64,000 nt of DNA from Clostridiales bacterium oral taxon 876 str. F0540 (GTDB lineage Bacteria > Bacillota > Clostridia > Clostridiales > Clostridiaceae): assembly GCA_000466585.1 (NCBI GenBank), contig KE993482.1:1-64000 (forward strand), read 5' to 3'. Below are positions 7,431-14,897 of this stretch, piece by piece (position 1 is the first letter of the stretch; the number at the start of each line of letters is the position of its first letter). The translations under genes and the position numbers were made by a program. The notes below the pieces were generated by a model. It was not told the origin of the DNA. It saw only the letters and a list, made by a program, of their open reading frames with translations, and did no database searches.

Positions 7431-8909
7431 TTGGAAAATTTCGATATATATAAGGACATAGCCGAAAGAACGCAAGGGGACATTTATGTTGGAGTGGTCG
7501 GACCAGTAAGAACAGGTAAATCATCTTTTATAAAGAGGTTTATGGATTTAATGGTTATTCCTAATATTGAAAACTCCTACAAAAAGCAGAGAGCTAAAGA
7601 CGAGTTACCTCAAAGTGCATCAGGTAAAACAATTCACACCACAGAGCCTAAGTTTGTTCCAAATGAGGCTGTTGAAATTAACCTTGAAGATGGAACAAAA
7701 TTTAAGGTAAGAATGGTTGATTGCGTTGGTTATATAGTAAAAGGAGCATCCGGATATACAGAAGGGGATTCAGTTAAAATGGTAAGCACTCCATGGTATG
7801 ATCATGAGATACCATTCGAAGAGGCTGCTGAAATCGGTACTAAGAAAGTTATTAATGATCACTCAACTATTGGATTAGTAATCACCTCTGATGGTTCTAT
7901 TACAGACATCGCCAGAGAAGATTATACTGAGCCTGAGGAAAGAGTTATTTCCGAATTGAAGGCTATTAATAAGCCATTCATTATAGTATTGAATTCTGCC
8001 CATGTAAATGACCCTAAGACCTTAGCTTTGAAGAAGGAACTCGAAGAAAAATATGATGTTCCAGTACAAGCGATGGATGTTTTAAATATGAATGAAAATG
8101 ACATAGCGAACGTATTTCAAACTGTACTTAAGGAATTTCCTGTGGCTGAAATCAATATTGATATCCCTGAGTGGATTGAAAAGCTTGAAACAAAGCATTG
8201 GCTTAAAGCAAACTTTTTTAATTTAGTAAAGGATATGTGCAAGAAGATCTATAAAGTAAGAGATATAAAACGTTCTTTAGATGAGTTCAGGGAAGTTGAA
8301 TTCTTGGATTTGGCTGGGCTTAATGAACTTAATATGGGTAACGGAACCGCTAGGGTAGCTTTAAACCCTAAAAATGATTTATTTTATAGAGTTCTAAGTG
8401 AAGTATCCGGTCATGAAATTAAAGGTGAGAATGAACTTTTAACAATAATGAAGGATCTTTATAAGGCTAAAGTTGAATATGATAAAGTAGCTGATGCATT
8501 GAGAGATGTTAAAGAAACAGGATATGGACTTGTAGCACCTCAGCTTTCTGAAATGAAACTTGAAGAACCGGAGTTCTTAAAACAAGGAAGCAGATGCGTT
8601 GTAAAACTAAAGGCTAGTGCGCCATCGCTTCATTTTATAAAAGCTGATGTTGAAACTGAAATATCACCTATTATGGGTACTGAGAAACAGAGTGAGGAGC
8701 TTATGAAATCATTGCTTGAACAGTTTGAGAATGACAAAGCAAAGATATGGCAAAGCAATATGTTTGGAAAGCCTCTAGAAATCCTCGTAAAAGAAGAACT
8801 ACAAAGTAAGCTTTATAAAATGCCGGAAGATGTACAAATAAAACTTCAAAAAACCCTCCAAAAGATTATTAATGAGGGAACCGGCGGTTTAATCTGTATT
8901 ATATTATAG
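7431..8909 (+). CDS. spoIVA: Stage IV sporulation protein A, spore-coat basement ATPase
   Basis: SpoIVA polymerises with ATP on the outer forespore membrane to form the basement on which the coat and cortex programme depends, anchored by SpoVM (encoded at 27994). Walker A is GPVRTGKSS with K30, and the family's hydrophobic C-terminus GGLICIIL is intact. I place the start at TTG 7431: the SD GGAGGG (7419-7424) is 6 nt upstream and the protein is then exactly 492 aa, the B. subtilis length. An in-frame TTG at 7416 would overlap the SD. Expression is expected from mother-cell sigma-E, but I see no convincing -35. Confidence 0.96.
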   Translation: MENFDIYKDIAERTQGDIYVGVVGPVRTGKSSFIKRFMDLMVIPNIENSYKKQRAKDELPQSASGKTIHTTEPKFVPNEAVEINLEDGTKFKVRMVDCVGYIVKGASGYTEGDSVKMVSTPWYDHEIPFEEAAEIGTKKVINDHSTIGLVITSDGSITDIAREDYTEPEERVISELKAINKPFIIVLNSAHVNDPKTLALKKELEEKYDVPVQAMDVLNMNENDIANVFQTVLKEFPVAEINIDIPEWIEKLETKHWLKANFFNLVKDMCKKIYKVRDIKRSLDEFREVEFLDLAGLNELNMGNGTARVALNPKNDLFYRVLSEVSGHEIKGENELLTIMKDLYKAKVEYDKVADALRDVKETGYGLVAPQLSEMKLEEPEFLKQGSRCVVKLKASAPSLHFIKADVETEISPIMGTEKQSEELMKSLLEQFENDKAKIWQSNMFGKPLEILVKEELQSKLYKMPEDVQIKLQKTLQKIINEGTGGLICIIL

Positions 8910-8916
8910 TCTTTTT

Positions 8917-8966
8917 CAATATAAAATAAGCATATTTAACTATGCTTATTTTATATTGATTTTTTA
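8917..8966 (+). terminator. Terminator after spoIVA
   Basis: An uninterrupted 18-bp stem (8917-8934 with 8941-8958) with a 6-nt loop is followed by ATTTTTT. Confidence 0.9.
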
Positions 8967-8983
8967 GTTTCCTATGGTATAAT
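8956..8983 (+). promoter_or_regulatory. Promoter of the tRNA-Pro gene
   Basis: TTGATT (8956-8961), a 16-nt spacer and a consensus TATAAT (8978-8983) preceded by TGG (extended -10). The -35 overlaps the right arm of the spoIVA terminator, and the predicted start is only a few nt from the tRNA 5' end. Confidence 0.7.
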
Positions 8984-8994
8984 AAAAATATTGA

Positions 8995-9070
8995 CTGGGT
9001 ATGGCGCAGATGGTAGCGCGCTAGAATGGGGTTCTAGAGGTCGCAAGTTCAAATCTTGTTACCCAGACCA
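8995..9070 (+). tRNA. tRNA-Pro (anticodon GGG)
   Basis: The 76-nt cloverleaf is complete: acceptor CTGGGTA/TACCCAG, D-stem GCGC/GCGC, anticodon stem CTAGA/TCTAG with loop ATGGGGT (anticodon 9028-9030 GGG, G37 as usual for proline), T-arm GCAAG/CTTGT with TTCAAAT, discriminator A and encoded CCA. It reads CCC (and possibly CCU), a rare codon in such an A+T-rich genome. It stands alone between its own promoter and terminator. Confidence 0.93.
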
Positions 9071-9071
9071 A

Positions 9072-9107
9072 AAGCTTGTGGAATTATCATTTCACAGGCT
9101 TTTTTTT
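9072..9107 (+). terminator. Terminator of the tRNA-Pro transcript
   Basis: AAGCTTGTG (9072-9080) pairs with CACAGGCTT (one T-G pair), followed by a run of T. Confidence 0.85.
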
Positions 9108-9212
9108 CATGCATACGATAAGTGTTAGGTTGTTATGATATTTAAAGACAGTTAATTAATATGAATATTAATTATATTTCTTGGGTAGCATAATTGTGAA
9201 GGTGGTGATATT

Positions 9213-9341
9213 ATGTCAACAAAATCAGATAAAAAAATAAAAAACGATAATAAAACTACCAATACTAAGAGAGCTAATCCAATTACACTGGAAGTTAAAA
9301 GTGATGCAAGCGAGCCAACTAGAGGATTACCTAAAGTATAA
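9213..9341 (+). CDS. Small hydrophilic protein, 42 aa, unknown function
   Basis: A short ORF missed by length cut-offs. It starts at ATG 9213 after AAGGTGGTGA (9199-9208), and the product is very lysine/asparagine-rich at the N-terminus (MSTKSDKKIKN...), with no cysteine, aromatic residue or membrane segment. It ends 12 nt before a perfect 24-bp hairpin shared with the convergent gene at 9403-9567. I do not recognise it. Size, composition and surroundings (spoIVA upstream, a likely sigma-G gene opposite) would fit a small spore protein, but that is inference. Confidence 0.6.
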   Translation: MSTKSDKKIKNDNKTTNTKRANPITLEVKSDASEPTRGLPKV

Positions 9342-9353
9342 AATAAATTATTC

Positions 9354-9409
9354 ACTATAATATTAAACCTGTATAAGTTTTAAAGCTTATACAGGTTTAA
9401 TATTATAGT
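9354..9409. terminator. Bidirectional terminator, 24-bp perfect stem
   Basis: Bases 9354-9377 are perfectly complementary to 9386-9409, with an 8-nt loop. It separates two convergent small genes and contains the stop codon of the minus-strand one. The T-tracts on either side are poor, so termination strength is uncertain, but the stem is unambiguous. Confidence 0.75.
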
Positions 9410-9567
9410 TTACTTTCATAAAATTCTATAATCTTAGAATAGTTTCCGCCCAGTTTTGCAGTAAGGTTATCACTAAATCCACCTGTAAAAATATCGGCAA
9501 TGGTATTTTGTGTATCTTCCTCTATAGAAAAGCTCTGATTATCATCGGCTATAGGTCTTTCCACCAT
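9403..9567 (-). CDS. Small protein, 54 aa, unknown; likely forespore-expressed
   Basis: A missed minus-strand ORF. Its ATG (complement of 9565-9567) follows a strong AGGAGGTGA SD, and it encodes an acidic, soluble 54-aa protein beginning MVERPIADDNQSFSI and ending IIEFYESKL, with no membrane segment or known motif. A well-spaced sigma-G-type promoter lies at 9587-9616, so expression late in the forespore is likely. I do not recognise a family. The strong SD, the promoter and the shared terminator argue that it is a real gene. Confidence 0.7.
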   Translation of the reverse strand: MVERPIADDNQSFSIEEDTQNTIADIFTGGFSDNLTAKLGGNYSKIIEFYESKL

Positions 9568-9586
9568 AATATTCACCTCCTATAGT

Positions 9587-9616
9587 TAGAATGTGCAAAA
9601 ATACTCTAGTTATTCA
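9587..9616 (-). promoter_or_regulatory. Sigma-G-type promoter for the 54-aa gene
   Basis: Read on the minus strand: TGAATA (complement of 9611-9616), a 17-nt spacer, then CATTCTA (complement of 9587-9593). This fits the known forespore sigma-G pattern (GNATR, 17-18 nt, CATNHTA). Transcription would start about 10 nt before the SD. Confidence 0.6.
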
Positions 9617-9675
9617 TAAGGATAAATGGAATAAAGGTGAGCAGTATCAAAAATATAAATTTATAGAAGTGAATA

Positions 9676-9704
9676 TTGTCATTTTTAGTTAAAAATGAGA
9701 TTAT
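9676..9704 (+). promoter_or_regulatory. Possible promoter for the adenosyltransferase gene
   Basis: TTGTCA (9676-9681) is 17 nt from GATTAT (9699-9704). A consensus TATAAT (9702-9707) overlaps but is 20 nt from the -35. A promoter in this region is likely; the exact -10 is uncertain. Confidence 0.4.
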
Positions 9705-9736
9705 AATAATAAGAATAATTTAAAAGGAGATTTCGT

Positions 9737-10297
9737 ATGGATAAAATTTATACTAAAACAGGCGATAAGGGTTTTACAACAAACCTTCTTAATAAAACAT
9801 ATTCAAAGTCAGATATTGAAATGGAATTACAAGGCGGAATAGATGAAATAAACGCCAATGTAGGATACTTAAGAAGTTTAATAAATAATAGAATTAGTAC
9901 ATTTGATAAAAAAGACTTTGAGTATATTGATAATAGTTTAAAGAATATACAATATCATCTATATTTAATTGGAATAGAAATTTCTACCGAGTTTTCAGAA
10001 AAGCATATTGACAACGAGGAAGTAAGCTATCTGGAACATGCAATAGATTATATGGTTGATGCAACTATACCAATGTCCTCGTTTATATATTATTCAGGTA
10101 CTGAAATAGCATCTTTCTCTCATGTAATAAGGACTATAGTGAGACGTGTAGAACGGATATTTGTAGCAGTTATTCAAAATAACAGCTATCCTATAAGTTA
10201 TCAATATATAAATAGATTATCCGATTACTTTTTTTCTTTCAGCAGATACGTAAATCATATTGAAGGAAAAACTGATGAACCAATGGTGCTGAAATAA
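9737..10297 (+). CDS. PduO-type cob(I)alamin adenosyltransferase family protein
   Basis: This 186-aa protein has the N-terminal family signature YTKTGDKG (residues 5-12), a GGIDEINANVG segment equivalent to the usual GTVDELNS, and a C-terminal RTIVRRVERI matching the ATP/cobalamin-site RT.(C)RRAER motif. The family transfers adenosyl from ATP to Co(I) corrinoid. Sequence between the motifs is divergent and no B12 genes are nearby, so the exact substrate specificity is uncertain. It stands alone, with a Shine-Dalgarno AAAAGGAGA before ATG 9737. Confidence 0.75.
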   Translation: MDKIYTKTGDKGFTTNLLNKTYSKSDIEMELQGGIDEINANVGYLRSLINNRISTFDKKDFEYIDNSLKNIQYHLYLIGIEISTEFSEKHIDNEEVSYLEHAIDYMVDATIPMSSFIYYSGTEIASFSHVIRTIVRRVERIFVAVIQNNSYPISYQYINRLSDYFFSFSRYVNHIEGKTDEPMVLK

Positions 10298-10422
10298 TAT
10301 TCTTATGAAAATTTATAAATACAAGGTGACTTTATGAAATAAATATTGTAAAATATATGAGGAATGAAAGATACATTTCAATTATATTAATATTTACGAT
10401 ATTTGTTTGGAGGTGTAGTGCC

Positions 10423-11436
10423 TTGGAATACAATACAAATGTATTAAAAAAGGTTGCTGTAATATTTAATGGTGGAACTATATCTATGAAAGTTGATCCA
10501 AGAATACAGGCTGCTGTGCCAACACTTACCGGTGAAGAGATAATGTCTATGGTTACTGGTATAGAACAGTTCGCACAAGTAGAGTCTTATTCCTTTTCGA
10601 ATCTTCCGGGTCCGCATATGACTCCTGAAATTATGCTTGATTTATCAAAATATATTCAAGGCTTTCTTGAAAGAGAAGATATTATGGGTGTTGTAGTAAC
10701 ACACGGAACGGATACATTGGAAGAAACTGCATATCTTCTTGATTTGACAATTAAAAGTGAGAAACCTGTTATTGTAACTGGTTCCATGAGAAATAGTTCA
10801 GAACTTGGATATGATGGACCGGCCAATTTAGCTGCTTCTATATGTACAGCAATTTCAGAACAAGCCAAAAATAGAGGTGTTCTAGTTTGTCTCAACGATG
10901 AACTAAATTGTGCCAGTGAAGTTACAAAAGCTAATTCTATGAGTTTGGATACATTTAAAAGCCCTAATTTTGGACCAATAGGAATAGTAGATAGCAATGA
11001 AGTTATTTTTTATCGCGATAGCTTACAAAAGCAGCACATAATGACTGATAAAGTTGAATCAAGGGTTGATTTGATAAAATGTGCTGCAGGAATGGATTCT
11101 AAATTCCTTGATTACTGTATTGAGAAAGGAACTAAAGGTATAGTTGTAGAAGCCATGGGTAGAGGGAATATACCTCCTCAGATGCTTCCTGGAGTGGAGA
11201 GAGCAATAAAAAATAATATACCTGTTGTTATAGTTTCAAGATGTTTTCAAGGCAGAGTTTTAGACTCTTATGGCTATCCTGGTGGTGGAAAGATATTAAG
11301 GAATTTAGGAGTAATTTTTGGAGATAATCTTCCAGGCCAAAAAGCCAGAATTAAATTGATGTTAGCACTTGGAAAAACTAATAGTCTGAATGAAATAAAG
11401 GATATCTTCGAAACAGACCATTATCAGTATCATTAA
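10423..11436 (+). CDS. L-asparaginase (type I-like)
   Basis: It hydrolyses L-asparagine to aspartate and ammonia. Both active-site motifs are present: FNGGTIS with the nucleophile T19, and VTHGTDTLEETAY. I start it at TTG 10423, giving 337 aa, because GGAGGTG (10409-10415) is correctly spaced there. The longer reading from ATG 10357 adds a 22-residue hydrophobic stretch that mimics a signal peptide but has no SD, so the enzyme is most likely cytosolic. It is monocistronic, ending in a strong terminator. Confidence 0.9.
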   Translation: MEYNTNVLKKVAVIFNGGTISMKVDPRIQAAVPTLTGEEIMSMVTGIEQFAQVESYSFSNLPGPHMTPEIMLDLSKYIQGFLEREDIMGVVVTHGTDTLEETAYLLDLTIKSEKPVIVTGSMRNSSELGYDGPANLAASICTAISEQAKNRGVLVCLNDELNCASEVTKANSMSLDTFKSPNFGPIGIVDSNEVIFYRDSLQKQHIMTDKVESRVDLIKCAAGMDSKFLDYCIEKGTKGIVVEAMGRGNIPPQMLPGVERAIKNNIPVVIVSRCFQGRVLDSYGYPGGGKILRNLGVIFGDNLPGQKARIKLMLALGKTNSLNEIKDIFETDHYQYH

Positions 11437-11441
11437 CTATT

Positions 11442-11475
11442 AAAGATTAGAATGAAACTTCATTCTAGTCTTTTA
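11442..11475 (+). terminator. Terminator after the asparaginase gene
   Basis: AAAGATTAGAATG (11442-11454) pairs with 11461-11473 (13 bp, one G-T), 6-nt loop, followed by TT. Confidence 0.8.
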
Positions 11476-11559
11476 TGTTTAGTAAAGCACTTTTATGTCT
11501 GTAACACTTATATATTTTTATGAATAATATAATAAAAAATCTATAAGTGAGGGAATGCT

Positions 11560-12708
11560 ATGAACTCCAACCACAGAATGAATTCCATATCTGAATATCA
11601 CTTTCAAAAGCTGGATATTCTAAAGAAAACACTAATTAATGAAGGTAAAAGCATTGTTGATTTAAGTATTGGTGATCCTGATCTTGAAGTTGATAAAACA
11701 ATACTTCAAGGACTTATTGATGGATTTAATGTTGATGGATATAATAAATATCCACCCTATGACGGAATTGAAGAACTAAAGCTTGAAATAATAAAGTATT
11801 ATAAAGAGATATTTGATGTTAAATTATCTTTAGATGAAGTACTTATTCTTATAGGTTCAAAGGAAGGTATAAATAATATTATACCGGCAGTTTGTGACAT
11901 AGGTGATTATGCCATTGTTCCTAATCCCGGATATCCTGTTTATTCCTCATGCTGCAATCTCTGGGGAGTAAAAACCTATAATATAGTTCTAAAAGAAACT
12001 AATTCTTATCTTCCGAACTTAGGAGATATAGACAAAAGTATTATAGAAAAAAGCAAGCTTTTCGCTATTAATTATCCAAATAATCCAACAGGAGCAACTG
12101 CTAACAGTGATTTTTACAAAGAAATAGTAGAGTTTGGAGATAGGAATAATATTATTGTGTATAATGATGCTGCTTATAATGAGATAATTGAAGAAGACAA
12201 ACCGCCTATAAGCATACTTCAATATGATTCTAAAAAACATTGTATTGAGTTTGGTACTTTTTCAAAAACATATAATATGACTGGATTTAGGATTGGTTAT
12301 GTTGTTGGCAATCAGAAAATAATAAGTTCACTTTTAAAAGTAAAAAGCAATGTTGATTCAGGTCAATTCATACCAATTCAATATGCTGCAATAGCAGCAT
12401 TAAAGCTAAGCAGAAGCTATGTTAATTCAATACGTAATGTATATCAAGAAAGAAAAACCATCACCAAGCAGTTGCTCAAGGTGCATAATATTCAATATTT
12501 TGATAGCAAAGGAACTTTTTATTTATGGTGCAAGACACCGACTAAATTTACTACGGAGAACTTTTGTGAAGAATTACTAAATGAAAGTGGATTGGTCGTA
12601 ACTCCTGGGAAAGCATTTGGTAACGAAGGTGTAAATAATTTTAGAATTTCACTTACTAAGGATAAGAATGAAATAATCAAAGCATTTAATAAAATCAATA
12701 TATATTAA
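11560..12708 (+). CDS. PLP-dependent aminotransferase, class I/II (DapL/PatA-like)
   Basis: This 382-aa fold-type I aminotransferase has the N-terminal IGDPDLEV segment, YNKYPPYDGIEELK, the NYPNNPTGA loop, YNDAAYNE, and the PLP lysine K236 in FSKTYNMTGFRIGY, plus FRIS near the end (the carboxylate-binding Arg). This pattern groups it with LL-diaminopimelate and related aminotransferases, but no lysine-pathway genes are nearby, so the amino-acid substrate cannot be assigned. It is a single-gene unit between terminators. Confidence 0.85.
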   Translation: MNSNHRMNSISEYHFQKLDILKKTLINEGKSIVDLSIGDPDLEVDKTILQGLIDGFNVDGYNKYPPYDGIEELKLEIIKYYKEIFDVKLSLDEVLILIGSKEGINNIIPAVCDIGDYAIVPNPGYPVYSSCCNLWGVKTYNIVLKETNSYLPNLGDIDKSIIEKSKLFAINYPNNPTGATANSDFYKEIVEFGDRNNIIVYNDAAYNEIIEEDKPPISILQYDSKKHCIEFGTFSKTYNMTGFRIGYVVGNQKIISSLLKVKSNVDSGQFIPIQYAAIAALKLSRSYVNSIRNVYQERKTITKQLLKVHNIQYFDSKGTFYLWCKTPTKFTTENFCEELLNESGLVVTPGKAFGNEGVNNFRISLTKDKNEIIKAFNKINIY

Positions 12709-12727
12709 ACATGCTATTTAAAAGTTG

Positions 12728-12790
12728 AACTTATACAGTGTGAGAATAGTAAAGTACTATTACTTCTAGCACTGTATAAGTTTATAATTT
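12728..12790 (+). terminator. Branched terminator-like hairpin after the aminotransferase gene
   Basis: A 13-bp outer stem (12728-12740 with 12770-12782) encloses a second hairpin (AATAGTA 12745-12751 with TACTATT 12755-12761). T/A-rich sequence follows. Termination is likely, though the nested inner hairpin is unusual. Confidence 0.6.
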
Positions 12791-12828
12791 ATATTTTTAA
12801 TTTAAGCATTAGCAGTAATAAATTTATC

Positions 12829-12858
12829 TTGCATTTATAATTAATGTTTATGTATAAT
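12829..12858 (+). promoter_or_regulatory. Promoter for the yicC-remA-gmk-rpoZ-coaBC operon
   Basis: TTGCAT (12829-12834), an 18-nt spacer and TATAAT (12853-12858). The predicted start (about 12865) lies after the upstream in-frame ATG at 12863, which supports translation starting at 12899. Confidence 0.65.
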
Positions 12859-12898
12859 TAGTATGAACTTATTAAAGGGTCGGAAGGATGAATTATCT

Positions 12899-13777
12899 AT
12901 GACTAAAAGTATGACTGGCTTTGGTAGAGGAAGCTGTGAAGAAGAAGGAAAAAGCTATGTGGTAGAAATAAAAAGTGTGAATCACAGGTTTCTCGACATT
13001 AATATAAAGATGCCAAGAAACTTAATATCTCTAGAGGATAGAATAAGAAAAACTATATCGCAGAGAATAAATAGAGGAAAGGTAGACATATTTATAACGC
13101 AAAATACATATTTGAGTAATAATATAGCTGCAAACTTTAATTATAATTTAGGTGATAGCTATATTAACTGTCTTAAAGAGTTAAGAGATAGGTATGATGT
13201 AAGGGATGATATTTCTGTTTCTTTAATTGCAAGATTTCCGGATGTAATTACTCTTAATACAAAAGAAGAGGACATAAATGAAGTTTGGAACAGCCTGAAG
13301 GGCACTTTAGATAATGCTTTAGATTCCTTTATAATCATGAGGAATAAAGAAGGGGAGAAACTTAGAGAAGATATAATTAGAAGATGCGATTATGTCAAAG
13401 AACAGATTGATAAAATCGAATTAAAAGCCCCAACAATTGTACTGGAGTATAAAGAAAAACTTGAGAAAAGGCTAAACGAACTTTTGGGGGATATTAAGGT
13501 AGATGAAAATAGGATTGCTATGGAATTAGCTATTTTTTCCGATAAGGCAAATATTGATGAAGAACTTGTGAGGTTGAATAGTCATATTATTCAAATGAGA
13601 GACACACTCGATTTAGATGAGCCTATTGGAAGAAAATTAGATTTCATAGTACAGGAAATGAACAGAGAAACTAATACAATAGCTTCTAAGGCAAACAACC
13701 TAGAAATTACAAATATTAGTTTAAACATAAAAAACGAAATTGAAAAGATTAGAGAACAAGTTCAGAATATAGAATAA
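12899..13777 (+). CDS. yicC: YicC/YloC family endoribonuclease
   Basis: This 292-aa protein begins with the family hallmark MTKSMTGFGRG and has the C-terminal DUF1732 block with GRKLDFIVQEMNRETNTIASKA. YicC proteins are metal-dependent endoribonucleases. The start at 12899 is preferred over an in-frame ATG at 12863 because the SD GGAAGGA is at 12882-12888 and the promoter would not include the earlier ATG in the message. Its order with remA and gmk is the conserved Firmicute cluster. Confidence 0.93.
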   Translation: MTKSMTGFGRGSCEEEGKSYVVEIKSVNHRFLDINIKMPRNLISLEDRIRKTISQRINRGKVDIFITQNTYLSNNIAANFNYNLGDSYINCLKELRDRYDVRDDISVSLIARFPDVITLNTKEEDINEVWNSLKGTLDNALDSFIIMRNKEGEKLREDIIRRCDYVKEQIDKIELKAPTIVLEYKEKLEKRLNELLGDIKVDENRIAMELAIFSDKANIDEELVRLNSHIIQMRDTLDLDEPIGRKLDFIVQEMNRETNTIASKANNLEITNISLNIKNEIEKIREQVQNIE

Positions 13778-13792
13778 ATTAGGAGGAAGAAC

Positions 13793-14068
13793 ATGGGTAT
13801 CAAATTGATAAATATAGGTTTCGGTAATATTGTTTCAGCAAACAGACTTGTTGCAATAGTAAGTCCTGAATCTGCACCTATTAAGAGAATAATTCAGGAA
13901 GCAAGAGATAGAGGCATGCTTATAGATGCTACTTACGGCAGAAGGACCAGAGCAGTTATAATCACTGATAGTGATCATGTTATACTATCCGCGGTTCAGC
14001 CGGAAACAGTTGCACATAGATTATCTTCAAATAAAGAAGAGGTTGAGATTGATGAGGTAGACGAATAA
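13793..14068 (+). CDS. remA: RemA-family regulatory protein (DUF370)
   Basis: This 91-aa protein matches the RemA/DUF370 family, starting MGIKLINIGFGNIVSANR and containing GMLIDATYGRRTRAVIITDS. In B. subtilis RemA is a DNA-binding activator of biofilm-matrix and osmoprotection genes that assembles into ring-like oligomers. Here it lies between yicC and gmk, the usual Firmicute context, with SD AGGAGG. Its last base overlaps the gmk start codon, so translation is coupled. A regulatory function in this organism is inferred from the family. Confidence 0.92.
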   Translation: MGIKLINIGFGNIVSANRLVAIVSPESAPIKRIIQEARDRGMLIDATYGRRTRAVIITDSDHVILSAVQPETVAHRLSSNKEEVEIDEVDE

Positions 14069-14697
14069 TGAATCAAAAGGGACTGCTGTTAGTAATATCA
14101 GGGCCTTCAGGTGCAGGAAAAGGAACAATATGTAAAGCGCTGCTTGAAAAAAACGATTTTTGGATATCAGTGTCTTCTACAACTAGAAGTCCACGAGATG
14201 GTGAAGTTCACGGGAACAACTACTATTTTATAACTAAGGAAGAGTTTAAAGATAAAATAGATAAAGGTGATTTTCTTGAATATGCTGAAGTTTATGGTAA
14301 TTATTATGGAACACCAAAATCTAACGTTATAGAAATGCTTGAAAGTGGCAAAGATGTAATATTGGAAATAGATATTCAAGGTGCATTAAAAGTAAAAGAA
14401 GCCTTTCCGGAAGGAATATTTATTTTTATACTTCCTCCATCAATGGAAGAATTAAAGCAGAGGATTATAAGAAGGGGAAGTGAAACCCCAGAGTCATTAA
14501 TGACAAGATTTAAATCTGCCTATAAAGAAATTAACTATGTTTCTAAGTACAGTTATGCGGTTGTCAATGATACTGTCAGCGATGCAGTAGAAAAAATTGA
14601 GAGCATTGTTATTGCAGAAAGATGCCGAGTAGATAGAATGAAAGATACTATATTAAACTCAAAGGAGGAGTTAATTCATGAACAACTCTATGATTAA
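14068..14697 (+). CDS. gmk: Guanylate kinase
   Basis: Gmk phosphorylates GMP to GDP with ATP. The 209-aa protein, the typical size, has a P-loop SGPSGAGKGT (about 10-19), the GMP-binding segment STTRSPRDGEVHGNNYYF, and FLEYAEVYGNYYGTP. It overlaps remA by one base and rpoZ by 20 nt; the rpoZ SD (AAAGGAGGA) lies inside the gmk coding sequence. The gmk-rpoZ-coaBC arrangement is shared by most bacteria. Confidence 0.97.
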   Translation: MNQKGLLLVISGPSGAGKGTICKALLEKNDFWISVSSTTRSPRDGEVHGNNYYFITKEEFKDKIDKGDFLEYAEVYGNYYGTPKSNVIEMLESGKDVILEIDIQGALKVKEAFPEGIFIFILPPSMEELKQRIIRRGSETPESLMTRFKSAYKEINYVSKYSYAVVNDTVSDAVEKIESIVIAERCRVDRMKDTILNSKEELIHEQLYD

Positions 14698-14896
14698 TCC
14701 ATCAATAGTAGATTTATTAAAAAAAGTAGATAACAGGTATTCATTAGTAGTAATTACATCAAAAAGGGCTAGGCAGATAATAGATGGAAGCAAACCATTA
14801 ATAGATACAGAAAGAAATAAGCCTTTAACCGTTGCAATTAACGAAGTTAACTCAGGAGCAATAACCTACGAAACTGTGAAAGAAGGCATAAAATAA
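14678..14896 (+). CDS. rpoZ: RNA polymerase omega subunit
   Basis: This 72-aa small RNA polymerase subunit contains the conserved segment YSLVVITSKRARQI and INEVNSGAITYE. Omega helps fold and stabilise the beta-prime subunit. It overlaps the end of gmk by 20 nt and is followed one base later by coaBC, as in other Firmicutes. Confidence 0.95.
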   Translation: MNNSMINPSIVDLLKKVDNRYSLVVITSKRARQIIDGSKPLIDTERNKPLTVAINEVNSGAITYETVKEGIK

Positions 14897-14897
14897 A

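Noticed and set aside
9162..9195. Sigma-G promoter for the 42-aa gene (TGAATA ... CATAATT)
   Set aside because: The spacing is 21 nt, outside the usual 17-18.
10357..10422. N-terminal hydrophobic signal-like extension of the asparaginase ORF
   Set aside because: No SD precedes ATG 10357, while GGAGGTG is ideally placed for TTG 10423, where the conserved family sequence begins.
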